A model generated the notes under the pieces. That model searched no databases, was not told the origin of the DNA, and was given only the letters and a program-made list of their open reading frames with translations. Of a stretch of DNA of 64,000 nucleotides, positions 31,220 through 40,612 are shown in pieces (positions within the stretch are counted from its first letter, which is position 1; each line of letters begins with the position of its first letter). The stretch lies in the NCBI RefSeq assembly GCF_900215485.1, contig NZ_OCMZ01000001.1:310001-374000 (forward strand). The letters are read 5' to 3'. The translations under genes were made by a program, and so were the position numbers. The DNA comes from Nitrosovibrio sp. Nv4. GTDB taxonomy: Bacteria > Pseudomonadota > Gammaproteobacteria > Burkholderiales > Nitrosomonadaceae.

Positions 31220-32341
31220 TCATAACTCTGCTATGACCTGCCGGATGACTTCGCTCTGGAACTCTTCCAATCCAAGCCACAGGGGCAGCCTCACCAATCG
31301 CTCGCTCAGCAGCTTTGTTTGGGTTAATGCTCCGGACTTGCGGCCACACTTTACGCCCATCGGGGAACTGTCAAGCGGCACGTAGTGAAACACTGTCCCT
31401 ATTCCCCTCTGCCGGAGGGCATCGATAAAGGATGTACGTTTGTCCAGGCCTGATAATAAGAGGTAATACATGTGAGCATTGTGAGTGCAGTCTAAAGGGA
31501 TAATGGGACGACGAATTTCCCCCCCCATTTCCAGAGCTTCAAAACTATCATGGTATGCTTCCCAGATATCAAGCCGGCGTTTGGTGATGGCATCCGCCTC
31601 TTCCATTTGAGCCCATAGAAATGCCGCGATGAGTTCGCTGGGAAGATAGGATGAGCCAAAATCCACCCAGGTATACTTATCCACCTGGCCGCGGAAAAAA
31701 AGACTTCGGTTGGTGCCTTTTTCCCTGATTATTTCCGCTTGTTCGGCAAAACGAGGGGTATTTATTAATAAAGCTCCGCCTTCTCCAGATATGATGTTCT
31801 TGGTCTCGTGGAAGCTCAATGCGGCGAGGTGTCCTATACTTCCCAGCGGCCGCCCCTTATAGCTGGACATAATGCCTTGCGCGGCATCTTCGATTACCAG
31901 CAGGTTGTGCCTTTCCGCAATGGACATGATGGCATCCATCTCGCAACTCACCCCCGCGTAGTGAACTGCCACAATTGCTCTGGTTTTTGGCGTGATTGCT
32001 GCTTCAATCAGCGTCTCGTCAATATTGAACGTGTCAGGCCGGATATCAACGAATACTGGCGTGCCTCCCCTCAAGGCGAAGGCATTCGCAGTCGAGACGA
32101 AAGTGTATGAAGGCATGATAATTTCATCACCCGGCTGGATATTAGCAAGAATTGCCGCCATCTCCAGGGCAGCGGTACAGGAATGCGTCAGCAGAGCCTT
32201 TTGGCATCCAATCCGCTGTTCCAGCCATGCATTGCACTTTTTAGTAAAAATTCCGTCGCCCGCAAGATGTCCGCTGGCATGAGCCTGGCTGACATACCAA
32301 AGCTCTTTTCCAGTCATGTAAGGTTTATTAAATGGGATCAT
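31220..32341 (-). CDS. rffA: dTDP-4-amino-4,6-dideoxygalactose transaminase
   Basis: 373-residue PLP-dependent sugar aminotransferase (DegT/DnrJ/EryC1 superfamily, RffA/WecE branch). It converts dTDP-4-keto-6-deoxyglucose to dTDP-Fuc4N. The PLP lysine is Lys181 in SFHETKNIISGEGGA. MIPFNKPYMTGKEL, LTHSCTAALEMAA, MPSYTFVSTANAFALRGG and EDAAQG are characteristic. Its substrate is made by RfbA and RfbB, encoded at 50-53 kb in this window. Adjacent to wbqC and followed closely by the GT39 gene. Confidence 0.92.
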   Translation of the reverse strand: MIPFNKPYMTGKELWYVSQAHASGHLAGDGIFTKKCNAWLEQRIGCQKALLTHSCTAALEMAAILANIQPGDEIIMPSYTFVSTANAFALRGGTPVFVDIRPDTFNIDETLIEAAITPKTRAIVAVHYAGVSCEMDAIMSIAERHNLLVIEDAAQGIMSSYKGRPLGSIGHLAALSFHETKNIISGEGGALLINTPRFAEQAEIIREKGTNRSLFFRGQVDKYTWVDFGSSYLPSELIAAFLWAQMEEADAITKRRLDIWEAYHDSFEALEMGGEIRRPIIPLDCTHNAHMYYLLLSGLDKRTSFIDALRQRGIGTVFHYVPLDSSPMGVKCGRKSGALTQTKLLSERLVRLPLWLGLEEFQSEVIRQVIAEL

Positions 32342-32580
32342 GGCTGAGATCTGCCTGGATTTGAGCTACGGAAAAAATGGCATATCATCGGCGAGCAAGC
32401 ACGTTGACATTCGTTACCATTACAGTACTCGATTATGCCCTGCCGGTCAGTGACTCGTTCAGGTAAAGTACAGAGAAAAACAGGACAACGGTAAAAGCCG
32501 GGCTCAGGATAAGCGTAACGGGATTCAAAGCCAGTCAGGGTAGGCATCTCTGCTACTTCTTACCTCGGCTTTTCATCGCA

Positions 32581-33303
32581 CTAGGGCTTGCCCCAGATAT
32601 GAGCAGGCGCTTGCGGTCCCACACACAGTAGCAGATCGAGCACTGTGACAAGGGGCGAGAATGGCGAAAAGCATTGCTGATAAGCTGGATAAACAGGGTA
32701 TTCCTTATACGCCAATTCAATACCGGCCTCGGCAAACATGGGCTCCTCGATATAACTTCTGGCTGATGGCCCGCTGATGTATTTGGTCGCACCAACCTTC
32801 TCAAGAATGCCAACTAATCTCTCTGTTTTCCGGCCATCAACTGCGAGAAGCCGACTGTCGCTAAACTTTGTGTGGATCCCTAGAATACCGGAGAGATACT
32901 TAATTGCGCGCTGATTGTAATCAGAAAGATTTGTCAGGGCGTTCTCATAGAGGAAATCCAGCAAGGGTTCCGATTCCTTAAAAAAAGGTGCGTTGCGGTA
33001 ATTCTGCTCAATTATGCGTCTATGCTGCTGCTTCCAGCTTTGATCGGGAATTTCCACTTCACATATCAGACGCTTCAAATCGTGACCTGCCGGGATCGAC
33101 AGCCATCGAGGCCCATCACGGGTCATCAATTTGTTTCGGTGGCGCCAATCCGAATGGGTATATTGCACGTCGTCATAAAAAATGAAAAGATCAACGTCAT
33201 GGATGAGATCGAAGTAGCCCCTCCAAGGCAGATAATTGGACTGCAGTATGGCGACGCAATGATCCACTTTTGATAAGTTCGCTTTTACCCCATCTTTATT
33301 CAT
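32581..33303 (-). CDS. WbqC family protein
   Basis: 240-residue protein of the WbqC family, found in O-antigen and capsule clusters. The N-terminus AILQSNYLPWRGYFDLI, FYDDVQYTHSDWRHRNKL and LLDFLYENALTNLSDYN are family hallmarks. A role in making N-acylated amino sugars has been proposed, but the reaction is not settled. It lies upstream of rffA on the same strand (239-nt gap). The short N-terminal extension before residue 17 is not conserved. Confidence 0.9.
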   Translation of the reverse strand: MNKDGVKANLSKVDHCVAILQSNYLPWRGYFDLIHDVDLFIFYDDVQYTHSDWRHRNKLMTRDGPRWLSIPAGHDLKRLICEVEIPDQSWKQQHRRIIEQNYRNAPFFKESEPLLDFLYENALTNLSDYNQRAIKYLSGILGIHTKFSDSRLLAVDGRKTERLVGILEKVGATKYISGPSARSYIEEPMFAEAGIELAYKEYPVYPAYQQCFSPFSPLVTVLDLLLCVGPQAPAHIWGKP

Positions 33304-33871
33304 TATGCTTTAATGCCTCATGGGCGAATAAGACTTATATGTGTCGATAACGACATATTTCCTGATTTGAACAGTTTTTTAATCTCCCTCATTCTGAGCT
33401 ACTTGCTTCCGGCAGCATGAAGCTCGTACTCCAATCCAAAACGTTGCGTCCTGCTCTTTATTTTTGCGGGAATTCCAAAATACACAGACCCTGGCTCTCT
33501 GTTAACTCCGTAATCATGCCGGGTCCTCACCCAATATTACGCCAGGGACGGCAATGGGCTTGCATCCAACGAGTGGTTTCGATAGATATATTATAGGGAT
33601 GATGCTGACTTCAGGGGCATCTTGTTGGCCTCGGATTCCTTCATTATCTTACTTCTGGCTCTGTCATATTCTCTATTCTTTGCCTTCAATTGATCGCCAC
33701 GTTCAATTATTTAAATTACTTTATTTCTCAGGGCCTGGATGCGCATGATCTGTTGGGCCAAAGCCAGACGAGCACTATCTCAATAGTGATTAAGCGACTA
33801 CGAAAGCATTTTTGCATTTTATAATGCCTTACCGTCGCAATCGTCACCTCTATCAGGTCTTACCTGGGCGC
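33304..33871. other. Divergent intergenic region wbqC / MBOAT
   Basis: About 570 nt separating divergently transcribed units. AT-rich in the right half (33640-33730). No gene, RNA or clear repeat is visible. The part from 33812 is in frame with the MBOAT gene but has a non-family sequence (see that entry). Confidence 0.4.
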
Positions 33872-35419
33872 ATGCTGTTTAATTCCTTTATTTTCCTTTT
33901 TGCCTATCTGCCAGTCGTACTTGGAGGCTTTTTCTGGCTGGGCCGCCGGAACCACACATGGGCATCGGGATGGCTTGCTTTCGCGTCTCTATTTTTCTAT
34001 GGGTACTGGGATTATCGCTACGTTCCGCTACTGCTTGCTTCAATCGGATTTAATTACTGGTGCGGGCTGCATATTTCGCAGGCAGCCCGCCCTTCCCGGA
34101 AGCACTGGCTGGTCTTGGCCATAGCAGCCAATTTAAGTCTGCTCGCCTATTTCAAATACGCCAATTTCTTCCTGGATACAGCGAGCTTCATCAGTAATGA
34201 AGACTTTTCGACGCTGGATATCATTCTGCCAATCGGCATATCATTTTATACATTCACGCAAATCGCTTTCCTCGTCGATACGTACCAGGACAAGGTGCGC
34301 GAATACCGTTTTGTTCATTACCTTCTATTCGTTACTTATTTTCCGCATCTCATCGCAGGCCCCGTTCTCCATCACAAGGAAATGATGCCCCAGTTCGCCG
34401 ATGGGAGAATGTACAGGCTTTCAGCAACCAACTTTGCTGTCGGCGTCACCATATTCTCCATTGGCCTCGCCAAGAAAGTATTGATTGCGGACAACCTGTC
34501 TCCATACGCAAGTCCATTGTTCGAAAATACGGATTCGCCTTCGCTGTTTATCGCCTGGGGTGGCGTTCTTGCTTACAGCTTTCAACTTTATTTCGATTTT
34601 TCAGCTTATTCGGATATGGCTATCGGATTGTCCCGTTTGTTTGGGATCCGGCTTCCCCTTAACTTCAATTCTCCATATAAAGCGGAAAACATCAGCGAGT
34701 TCTGGCGAAGATGGCATATGACTCTGTCTCGATTTCTTCGTGACTATCTGTATTTTCCGCTGGGTGGGAACCGGTCCGGCCTGTTCAATCGCTACCGCAA
34801 TCTGATGTCTGTTATGCTATTGGGTGGAATGTGGCACGGTGCTGGCTGGAATTTTATCATTTGGGGCGGGCTGCATGGTTGCTATCTGGTAATTCACCAC
34901 GCTTGGGCTGTGATATCGAAACGCCTGGGCTTTCCCTCGGGGTTGGCGATATGGAAATTGACCGCCACCATAACAACCTTTGTTGCAGTGTGTTTCGCCT
35001 GGGTATTTTTTCGTTCGCCCGACCTTGCCACCTCATGGGAAATCGTTCGAGGCATGACCGGCGGCTTTGGTATCGGATTGCCCGATGCCATCGGTAATCG
35101 GGTCGCAATACTGGTACCGGCTCTCCAGAACCTGGGCGTAAACTTTTACCTGGGCGGAGGTTCGCTTTTTGTTGAAACGTGGGGGTGGATTGCATTTGCT
35201 GCAGCGATTGCTTTTTTACTGCCCAATACGCAAGAGCTTGTTCACCGCTTTGAGCCGGCGCTCGATTTCACCCCCCCTGCACAAACACCGAAAGGGGGAA
35301 TGGCATATAGACTGACCTGGATGCCATCGCGCCTCTGGGCTGTTTTCCTCGGTTCTCTGACAGTGATCAGTTTGCTGTCGTTGAATCGTCCAAATGAATT
35401 TCTTTACTTCCAGTTCTGA
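33872..35419 (+). CDS. MBOAT family O-acyltransferase (AlgI-like)
   Basis: 515-residue membrane-bound O-acyltransferase with about 11 helices, similar to AlgI. It channels acyl (usually acetyl) groups across the inner membrane for O-acylation of an exopolysaccharide. Family signatures: the MLFNSFIFLFAYLPVVL N-terminus, FPHLIAGPVLHHKEMMPQF, DFSAYSDMAIGLSRLFGI, FWRRWHMTLSRFLRDYLYFP, and GMWHGAGWNFIIWG with the catalytic His. The start was placed at ATG 33872 because the family begins there; the frame extends 20 residues upstream to 33812. Confidence 0.93.
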   Translation: MLFNSFIFLFAYLPVVLGGFFWLGRRNHTWASGWLAFASLFFYGYWDYRYVPLLLASIGFNYWCGLHISQAARPSRKHWLVLAIAANLSLLAYFKYANFFLDTASFISNEDFSTLDIILPIGISFYTFTQIAFLVDTYQDKVREYRFVHYLLFVTYFPHLIAGPVLHHKEMMPQFADGRMYRLSATNFAVGVTIFSIGLAKKVLIADNLSPYASPLFENTDSPSLFIAWGGVLAYSFQLYFDFSAYSDMAIGLSRLFGIRLPLNFNSPYKAENISEFWRRWHMTLSRFLRDYLYFPLGGNRSGLFNRYRNLMSVMLLGGMWHGAGWNFIIWGGLHGCYLVIHHAWAVISKRLGFPSGLAIWKLTATITTFVAVCFAWVFFRSPDLATSWEIVRGMTGGFGIGLPDAIGNRVAILVPALQNLGVNFYLGGGSLFVETWGWIAFAAAIAFLLPNTQELVHRFEPALDFTPPAQTPKGGMAYRLTWMPSRLWAVFLGSLTVISLLSLNRPNEFLYFQF

Positions 35420-35445
35420 TACCCGCACGAGCCCGTGATGCCACC

Positions 35446-36714
35446 ATGACGAAACCGCTCGAGCCCTCGCGTTTTATGCGCTGGTTCACGATTTCCATTC
35501 TGACTGGAGTTGCGCTCGTCGTGGCTCTGGTCGTGATAGTGGACCCTTATAATCAGTACCGCGTCGTGGTTCGCCCCGGGTTCAATCTCATCAAGCCTCG
35601 GCTAACACGCTATCAAAGTGAGATCAAGCTTACCCAGGCTGCTGAAATGCGGGCAGATGCGCTGATCCTGGGTCACTCTCGCGCCGAGGTGGGCTTCGAT
35701 CCGGAGGCGCCGGTATTTGTCCGGCAGGGTTTATCGGCGTATAACCTCGCCATCCCTGGGACTGGCATCGGTACTGCTCGCGCACAAGTGGAATATCTGG
35801 ATCAAATCGGCATCAAGCCGAAAGTGGTGGTACTTGGCGTCGAGTTCCTGGATTTCATGGAGGCACCCCAAAAAACGGCTTCCGCCATCTCGCATCCGCG
35901 TCCGATCAATGATCGACATCCGATTACCCACTGGTTCTGGCATTTTGATAGCCTCTTTTCGCTAGCGTCTGTAAAGGACGCCATTCGCACATTGTTCGTT
36001 CAAAATGATAATGAAGCGGAAATCATGACTTCAAGAGGGTTTAATCCATTAAACGAATATGGCCCAATCGTGCGCAGAGAAGGTTATTACCCGCTGTTTC
36101 GGCAAAGAGCGCAGGAAAACACCGAAACTTATCTCAGGAAGGCAAAAGGCTCACTTTCTTCTGCTGATTTTGACCATTTGCGAGCGATTCTCGATATTGC
36201 GGCCGAGTCCGGCAGCGACGTGAAATTGATCATCTATCCGTATCACGCCCAGATACTTGCTCTTTTCGAAGAGACAAGGCTGTGGTCTTCATTCTGGAAA
36301 TGGAAGGATCTTTTAGTGCGCGAGGTATCCGCCGCGAAACAACGTCATCCTGGTGCACGCATTGCCTTGTTTGATTTCAGCGGCTATGGCAGCTACAACT
36401 GCGAAAAGATTCCCGCAAAAGGAGATCGCGTGACGAATACCCGCTGGTATTGGGAAGCGGGGCATTTCAAGAAAGAGCTTGGCGACATCGTGCTGGAATC
36501 CGTTTTTTCCCAATCAGCCGATACCTTGCAGATGGTAAACGCGGAGCAAGACAAGCCGGATATATTCGGGTACCCGCTGAACGAATCGAATGAGGCCCTG
36601 AATCTGCGGCGCATCTATCATGAGCGCTCGGACTGTATGAAAAGCTATCCGACACTCTTTGTAGAGACAACAGAACTCGTTGCGGGGCGCGTAGCCAATG
36701 AAGAAACAGGATAG
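35446..36714 (+). CDS. Membrane-anchored SGNH-like partner of the MBOAT acyltransferase
   Basis: 422-residue protein with one N-terminal membrane helix (about residues 12-32) and a large periplasmic domain. ALILGHSRAEVGFDP places Ser78 in a GDS/SGNH-type nucleophile position, and VVVLGVEFLDF and KLIIYPYHAQ continue the alpha/beta fold. It starts 26 nt after the MBOAT gene, like AlgJ/AlgX-type or DltD-type partners that complete O-acetylation. No closer family was recognised. The C-terminal 40 residues are polar and may vary. Confidence 0.75.
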   Translation: MTKPLEPSRFMRWFTISILTGVALVVALVVIVDPYNQYRVVVRPGFNLIKPRLTRYQSEIKLTQAAEMRADALILGHSRAEVGFDPEAPVFVRQGLSAYNLAIPGTGIGTARAQVEYLDQIGIKPKVVVLGVEFLDFMEAPQKTASAISHPRPINDRHPITHWFWHFDSLFSLASVKDAIRTLFVQNDNEAEIMTSRGFNPLNEYGPIVRREGYYPLFRQRAQENTETYLRKAKGSLSSADFDHLRAILDIAAESGSDVKLIIYPYHAQILALFEETRLWSSFWKWKDLLVREVSAAKQRHPGARIALFDFSGYGSYNCEKIPAKGDRVTNTRWYWEAGHFKKELGDIVLESVFSQSADTLQMVNAEQDKPDIFGYPLNESNEALNLRRIYHERSDCMKSYPTLFVETTELVAGRVANEETG

Positions 36715-36815
36715 GTTGGAAACCAGGAGAGTGATGTGCCCTCATCTGGATATGAGCGGAGCGGTATGCGCCAACGATATAGCAATATACACCGCATTAC
36801 GGCATAAGCTTGTTA

Positions 36816-36837
36816 CCGCACCGGGTCGCCGATGCGG
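36816..36837. terminator. Possible terminator hairpin between convergent genes
   Basis: CCGCACCGG (36816-36824) and CCGATGCGG (36829-36837) form a 9-bp stem with one G-T wobble on a 4-nt loop. It lies between the convergent ends of 35446-36714 and 36859-38328. No strong T-tract follows on either strand, so its activity is uncertain. Confidence 0.4.
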
Positions 36838-36858
36838 CATTGATTTGACAGCCGGTAT

Positions 36859-38328
36859 TCAGGCACGACGTCTGCGGGCAACCCATCCTATCAGGCCAAG
36901 TCCAGCGAGAAAGAGTGCATAAGTTTCCGGTTCCGGAATAGCTGCTGCCGGCTTGTACAACCATACACTTGCATCCCACCCTCCGTCCCCGGTAGCCGAA
37001 ATCTCGTCCAAAGCGATGAAAGCGCCAAGCGTCGCATCGTACTTCCATTTGCCGAGAACGCCGGTGGTAAAGTTTCCCTGAGGATGTTCTAGTGTCGAGC
37101 TCTCCATTTCGTGAATAGTCCAAGTGGTGTTGGGGCCGATATCGCCGTTTTCATCCGTGACGACGCTGGCCGACCATACTGTTCCGCCTCCATTATTGCC
37201 ATCCCACAGCACAATTTTGTTATGCGCCGAATCATAATCAATGCCGAAATTCCCTGTCATTCTGAAGTCACTACCATCGGCATTCACCAGATTCACTCCG
37301 ATATCGGTGTTTTGGTTGGGATTGGCAACGTTGGCATTGTCCAGATCCCATATCGCCAAATCCGACATATAACTGGGATTGGGGTTGGCTGTTCTGATGT
37401 ACAAATTGTGTGTTGTATCAATGGTTGCAGCACCTTGGTAGCCAACTGTATTCCAACTGACACCAATTTTTTCCCACGTGTCCTGCCCCCCGTTCCTCAC
37501 GTCTCCCAAAGTGTAGCGGTAAAGCGGTGGAAACCCTGATGCACCCGTATCAGCAGTAAGGTAAACCACGTCTTTGCCGTCCTCGGTTGTGTAGGCTGTT
37601 GTTCCGTTAACGTGAGCCGGGGTCTGCACCTCCCGGTCAATCCACATGTTGCCGCCCTGGGCAACATTGGTAGCGTTCCAGCCTGAGCCAGTGGTGCCCC
37701 CGACCTTGTTCGGATCGGCTTTGGTCGGATCCCATAAAAATGGTCCGGCATTGCTCACATTTGTTCCATCTGTTTCCCGGAACGCACCTCCACCGGGTGC
37801 GGCCGCCCCACCGAATGTAAGGAACATATCATTGACAGGAAGATAGATATTATTGTCGTAGGTATGTGCGGATTGCGGTGCCGCGCTATCGACAACAAAA
37901 CCGTTTGCATCCAGCCTGCTCGCGAGAGAGCCGCGCCCCCATTCCCCGGTAGCTCCATCCCAAACATACATCTCGTTACCAGCATAATTTGCATGTCCGC
38001 CGCCCCAGAGCATAAGGTCCCCGCGGCCTGAATCCCAGGCAAAGGAACTCCACGCACGTACGATAGAGCCTGGAAACTCGTGACTGGGCGCTTGTACCGC
38101 GTCAGCACCTGTGGGCCATGCATCAGAGAAAAAATTGGTGCTTGCCTGGACCCAACCGCCAGCCGGAGTTGTTGCCAATAACGATGACAGGCGCTCGGAG
38201 GAGGTTTCCGCATGTGCCTGCGCCGCAACTATGGAGAAGCTACCCGTCATTAATAGGGAAAGCGTAAGATTCGATAACCGAAGCCAATTTTTTGCAACTG
38301 CCCCTTTACTTCTTCCTGGTTTATTCAT
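36859..38328 (-). CDS. PEP-CTERM protein with beta-propeller (kelch/galactose oxidase-like) body
   Basis: 489-residue secreted protein. The signal peptide covers about residues 1-40 (SNLTLSLLMTGSFSIVAAQA, then HA). The body has repeated propeller-like blades (GDLMLWGGGHANYAGNEMYV, DMFLTFGGAAAPGGGAF, NKIVLWDGNNGGG). The C-terminus is a textbook PEP-CTERM signal: IPEPETYA, a hydrophobic helix ALFLAGLGLIGW and RRRR. It should be exported and then cleaved by exosortase A. The start at ATG 38328 gives a normal signal peptide; the frame continues upstream to 38367. Related propellers bind or oxidise sugars, but no catalytic site was recognised here. Confidence 0.88.
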   Translation of the reverse strand: MNKPGRSKGAVAKNWLRLSNLTLSLLMTGSFSIVAAQAHAETSSERLSSLLATTPAGGWVQASTNFFSDAWPTGADAVQAPSHEFPGSIVRAWSSFAWDSGRGDLMLWGGGHANYAGNEMYVWDGATGEWGRGSLASRLDANGFVVDSAAPQSAHTYDNNIYLPVNDMFLTFGGAAAPGGGAFRETDGTNVSNAGPFLWDPTKADPNKVGGTTGSGWNATNVAQGGNMWIDREVQTPAHVNGTTAYTTEDGKDVVYLTADTGASGFPPLYRYTLGDVRNGGQDTWEKIGVSWNTVGYQGAATIDTTHNLYIRTANPNPSYMSDLAIWDLDNANVANPNQNTDIGVNLVNADGSDFRMTGNFGIDYDSAHNKIVLWDGNNGGGTVWSASVVTDENGDIGPNTTWTIHEMESSTLEHPQGNFTTGVLGKWKYDATLGAFIALDEISATGDGGWDASVWLYKPAAAIPEPETYALFLAGLGLIGWVARRRRA

Positions 38329-38367
38329 TACGCTTTTACTTTTATTCACTACGCTCGGTTTGCACAT

Positions 38368-38753
38368 ATATGTTCGCTCTCGAAATGAAAAAAATAGGTA
38401 GGTCGGCTTCGGGTAAGCGCTAGAGCTTAAAATCCGAAAGGGGGTTGAAATCGAAAGGTAGAAGAAAATTAGTGAGAAGTAAAGACGTTTTTATTTTCGT
38501 TCTTATTCCACGATACAACTATAGTACTATTCAACGTTTTGTTTCCGCAATGACGAGAAAATAGGATGCTGTTAGGTAGGCGAGTGCTTGCATGATGACT
38601 TAGGCTCGGTACCCCAAACACGGCTTTGCTTTGCTTGACCTGATCGGATGACCGATCAATTGGTGCTCAGCTATCTAATTTAATCGTCTAATAGTCGGTC
38701 GCGTCAATCTGACAGCCGGCGCTAACCACGTGCAAAATGTTTTTTGAAGCGTA
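38368..38753. other. Divergent intergenic region PEP-CTERM / acyl-module genes
   Basis: About 385 nt between two divergent units. AT-rich near 38450-38530. Some PEP-CTERM loci use sigma54 promoters, but no GG-N10-GC element with correct spacing was found on either strand. No gene is seen. Confidence 0.4.
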
Positions 38754-39494
38754 ATGGTATCGACAGGACGAAAAAACGAGTTGTGTCAGATGTTGCAGCA
38801 GTGGGGCAGGTTCAATTTCTGTCTTTTCCTGCTCAACAAACTTCTGGTAAAGGTGTCGAGGGGAAGCTCTCGTATATACAGGTATTATTTTATCGCGCAG
38901 CCAGTTGCGAAAGAGGCTCTGATTCCACAGGGGAAGGGCAGGAAAGTAGAAATTCGGCTGATTGACGAACAGGACGAAATTGTCCGGCAATTCCCCAGGC
39001 CGCCCGTAGCGATTCAGGCGAGGTTCAAGCTAGGTGCAAAATGCCTGGTTGCTTCGAAAGATGGGCACTTTATCGGCTTTCTGTGGCTGGTACTGGGCAA
39101 TTACCATTATCAGGAAGATGAAGTGCGCGCCCGTTACATACCGTTACCGTCGAAACAGACAGCTTGGGATTTCGATGTGTATGTAGCGCCCGATTTTCGG
39201 CTGGGTCGAACTTTTCCGCGTCTATGGGACGAGGCGAATCGCGTTTTGACTGAAAACGGTGTCTTATGGTCGTGCAGCCGTATTTCCGCGTTCAATTCTG
39301 GCTCCCTCGACGCTCATGCACATCTTGGAGCCGTGTCCTTGGGCAGCGCAATCTTTTTTTACGCGGGCCACTGGCAAATCACGTTCGCCTCTATTGCTCC
39401 CTATTTTCATCTGTCATCCCACCCCGATTCATTTCCGGAGTTTCGCCTCGATACGCAGAGGCTCGGAACAACCTCCCGCCCCCCCGGAAGTTAA
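38754..39494 (+). CDS. GNAT-like acyltransferase of the XrtA locus
   Basis: 246-residue protein resembling the GNAT-type genes next to the acyl carrier protein in exosortase A loci. The central part LGAKCLVASKDGHFIGFLWL and a long beta-rich stretch (AWDFDVYVAPDFRLGRTFPR) fit a GNAT fold, although the usual acetyl-CoA loop is degenerate. It may take acyl groups from the adjacent acyl carrier protein. It opens a four-gene run with short or overlapping junctions (18 nt to the next gene). The first 35 residues may not be native; an internal ATG at 38790 is possible. Confidence 0.7.
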   Translation: MVSTGRKNELCQMLQQWGRFNFCLFLLNKLLVKVSRGSSRIYRYYFIAQPVAKEALIPQGKGRKVEIRLIDEQDEIVRQFPRPPVAIQARFKLGAKCLVASKDGHFIGFLWLVLGNYHYQEDEVRARYIPLPSKQTAWDFDVYVAPDFRLGRTFPRLWDEANRVLTENGVLWSCSRISAFNSGSLDAHAHLGAVSLGSAIFFYAGHWQITFASIAPYFHLSSHPDSFPEFRLDTQRLGTTSRPPGS

Positions 39495-39512
39495 ATCAAC
39501 TATGGAGTAAGC

Positions 39513-39764
39513 ATGAAGTACATTGAGGAAGTGAAAAATACCCTGTCTGACGTACTGAGCCTCGGTGAGCGAAGGAATTCACTCAAGGAGGACTCAGCCC
39601 TGCTTGGAGCCATTCCTGAATTGGACTCCATGGCGGTCGTCAACGTGATCACTGCTCTGGAGGAGCGCTTTGATATAACAGTGGATGATGATGAGATCAG
39701 CGCAAGAACGTTTGAAACCCTGGGCGCCTTGACAAATTTCGTTGAGCAGAAATTGGCGGAATGA
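39513..39764 (+). CDS. Acyl carrier protein (XrtA-linked)
   Basis: 83-residue acidic four-helix carrier protein. Ser39 in ELDSMAVVNVI is the phosphopantetheine attachment site. The sequence differs from the fatty-acid ACP and resembles the dedicated carriers of exosortase A loci. Its stop overlaps the start of the next gene (ATGA at 39761). It should present an acyl chain to the neighbouring GNAT-like or hydrolase proteins. Confidence 0.92.
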   Translation: MKYIEEVKNTLSDVLSLGERRNSLKEDSALLGAIPELDSMAVVNVITALEERFDITVDDDEISARTFETLGALTNFVEQKLAE

Positions 39765-40612
39765 AAGGCCTTCCCGCCTCTTCTCCTGCAGAGCCGTTTT
39801 TTTTGAAAGCGGAACCGGGGCAGCGTTTCTGTCTTTTCCATAAACCCTATCTCGACCAGGAATGCCGCGGGGTTATCATATATGTTCATCCCTTCTGTGA
39901 CGAGATGAACAAATCCCGGCGTATGGCTGCGATGCAGGCCAGAGCCTTTGCTGCGATAGGGTTTAGCGTGCTGCAGATAGATCTCTTCGGTTGCGGCGAT
40001 AGCAGTGGCCAATTTTGCGATGCGCGTTGGGATATCTGGAAGCAGGATTTGGCTTGCGCGCGAAATTGGCTTGAGAATCACGTTACTGCACCGGTCAGTC
40101 TTTGGGGTCTGCGCTTGGGCGCGCTACTGGCATTGGACTTCGCCAGGGATCAGGCGGATCCAATTGACCGGTTGATTCTATGGCAACCGGTGATTAACGG
40201 AGAATCATTCCTGAACCAGTTTTTGCGGTTACAGATAGCTAATGAAATGCTCGCCGGCGCTTCCGCCGAAAAAAAGGCGGGGACGAATATGATGCGCCAG
40301 CGCCTGGCGAAGGGAGAGGTACTGGAAATAGCTGGGTACGAACTTGCGCCCGATCTGGCTGCCGCTATTGATCGTTTGAAAGCAGCCGAACTGGCCGTCG
40401 AGAATAGCGCTATTCACTGGTTCGAAATCGTGGCTGAGCCGGGCCGCTCCATGATGCCGGCCGGGATACAGGTTATCGGGGAGTGGAAACGGAATGGTAT
40501 TGATCCGCATGTGTATCTTGTAGCGTGCCCATCGTTTTGGGCGACGCAGGAAATCGCGGAATGCCCTGAGCTGGTTTCTGCCACTGCGGATGTCTTTGCT
40601 TTAATGGCATGA
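39761..40612 (+). CDS. Exosortase A system-associated hydrolase 2
   Basis: 283-residue alpha/beta-hydrolase of the XrtA-linked hydrolase 2 type (TIGR03101-like): VHPFCDEMNKSRRMAAMQAR and IDLFGCGDSSGQF are characteristic. At the nucleophile elbow the sequence is GLRLG (residues 116-120), with Arg118 where a Ser would normally stand. Either the active site is unusual or the protein is a non-catalytic partner. It overlaps both neighbours by 4 nt, so the proteins are probably made in fixed ratio. Confidence 0.92.
   Translation: MKGLPASSPAEPFFLKAEPGQRFCLFHKPYLDQECRGVIIYVHPFCDEMNKSRRMAAMQARAFAAIGFSVLQIDLFGCGDSSGQFCDARWDIWKQDLACARNWLENHVTAPVSLWGLRLGALLALDFARDQADPIDRLILWQPVINGESFLNQFLRLQIANEMLAGASAEKKAGTNMMRQRLAKGEVLEIAGYELAPDLAAAIDRLKAAELAVENSAIHWFEIVAEPGRSMMPAGIQVIGEWKRNGIDPHVYLVACPSFWATQEIAECPELVSATADVFALMA

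Noticed and set aside
38600-38640. Possible sigma54 promoter (ACACGGCTTTGCT) upstream of the acyl module
   Set aside because: The -24 GG dinucleotide is missing, so only the -12 half resembles the consensus.
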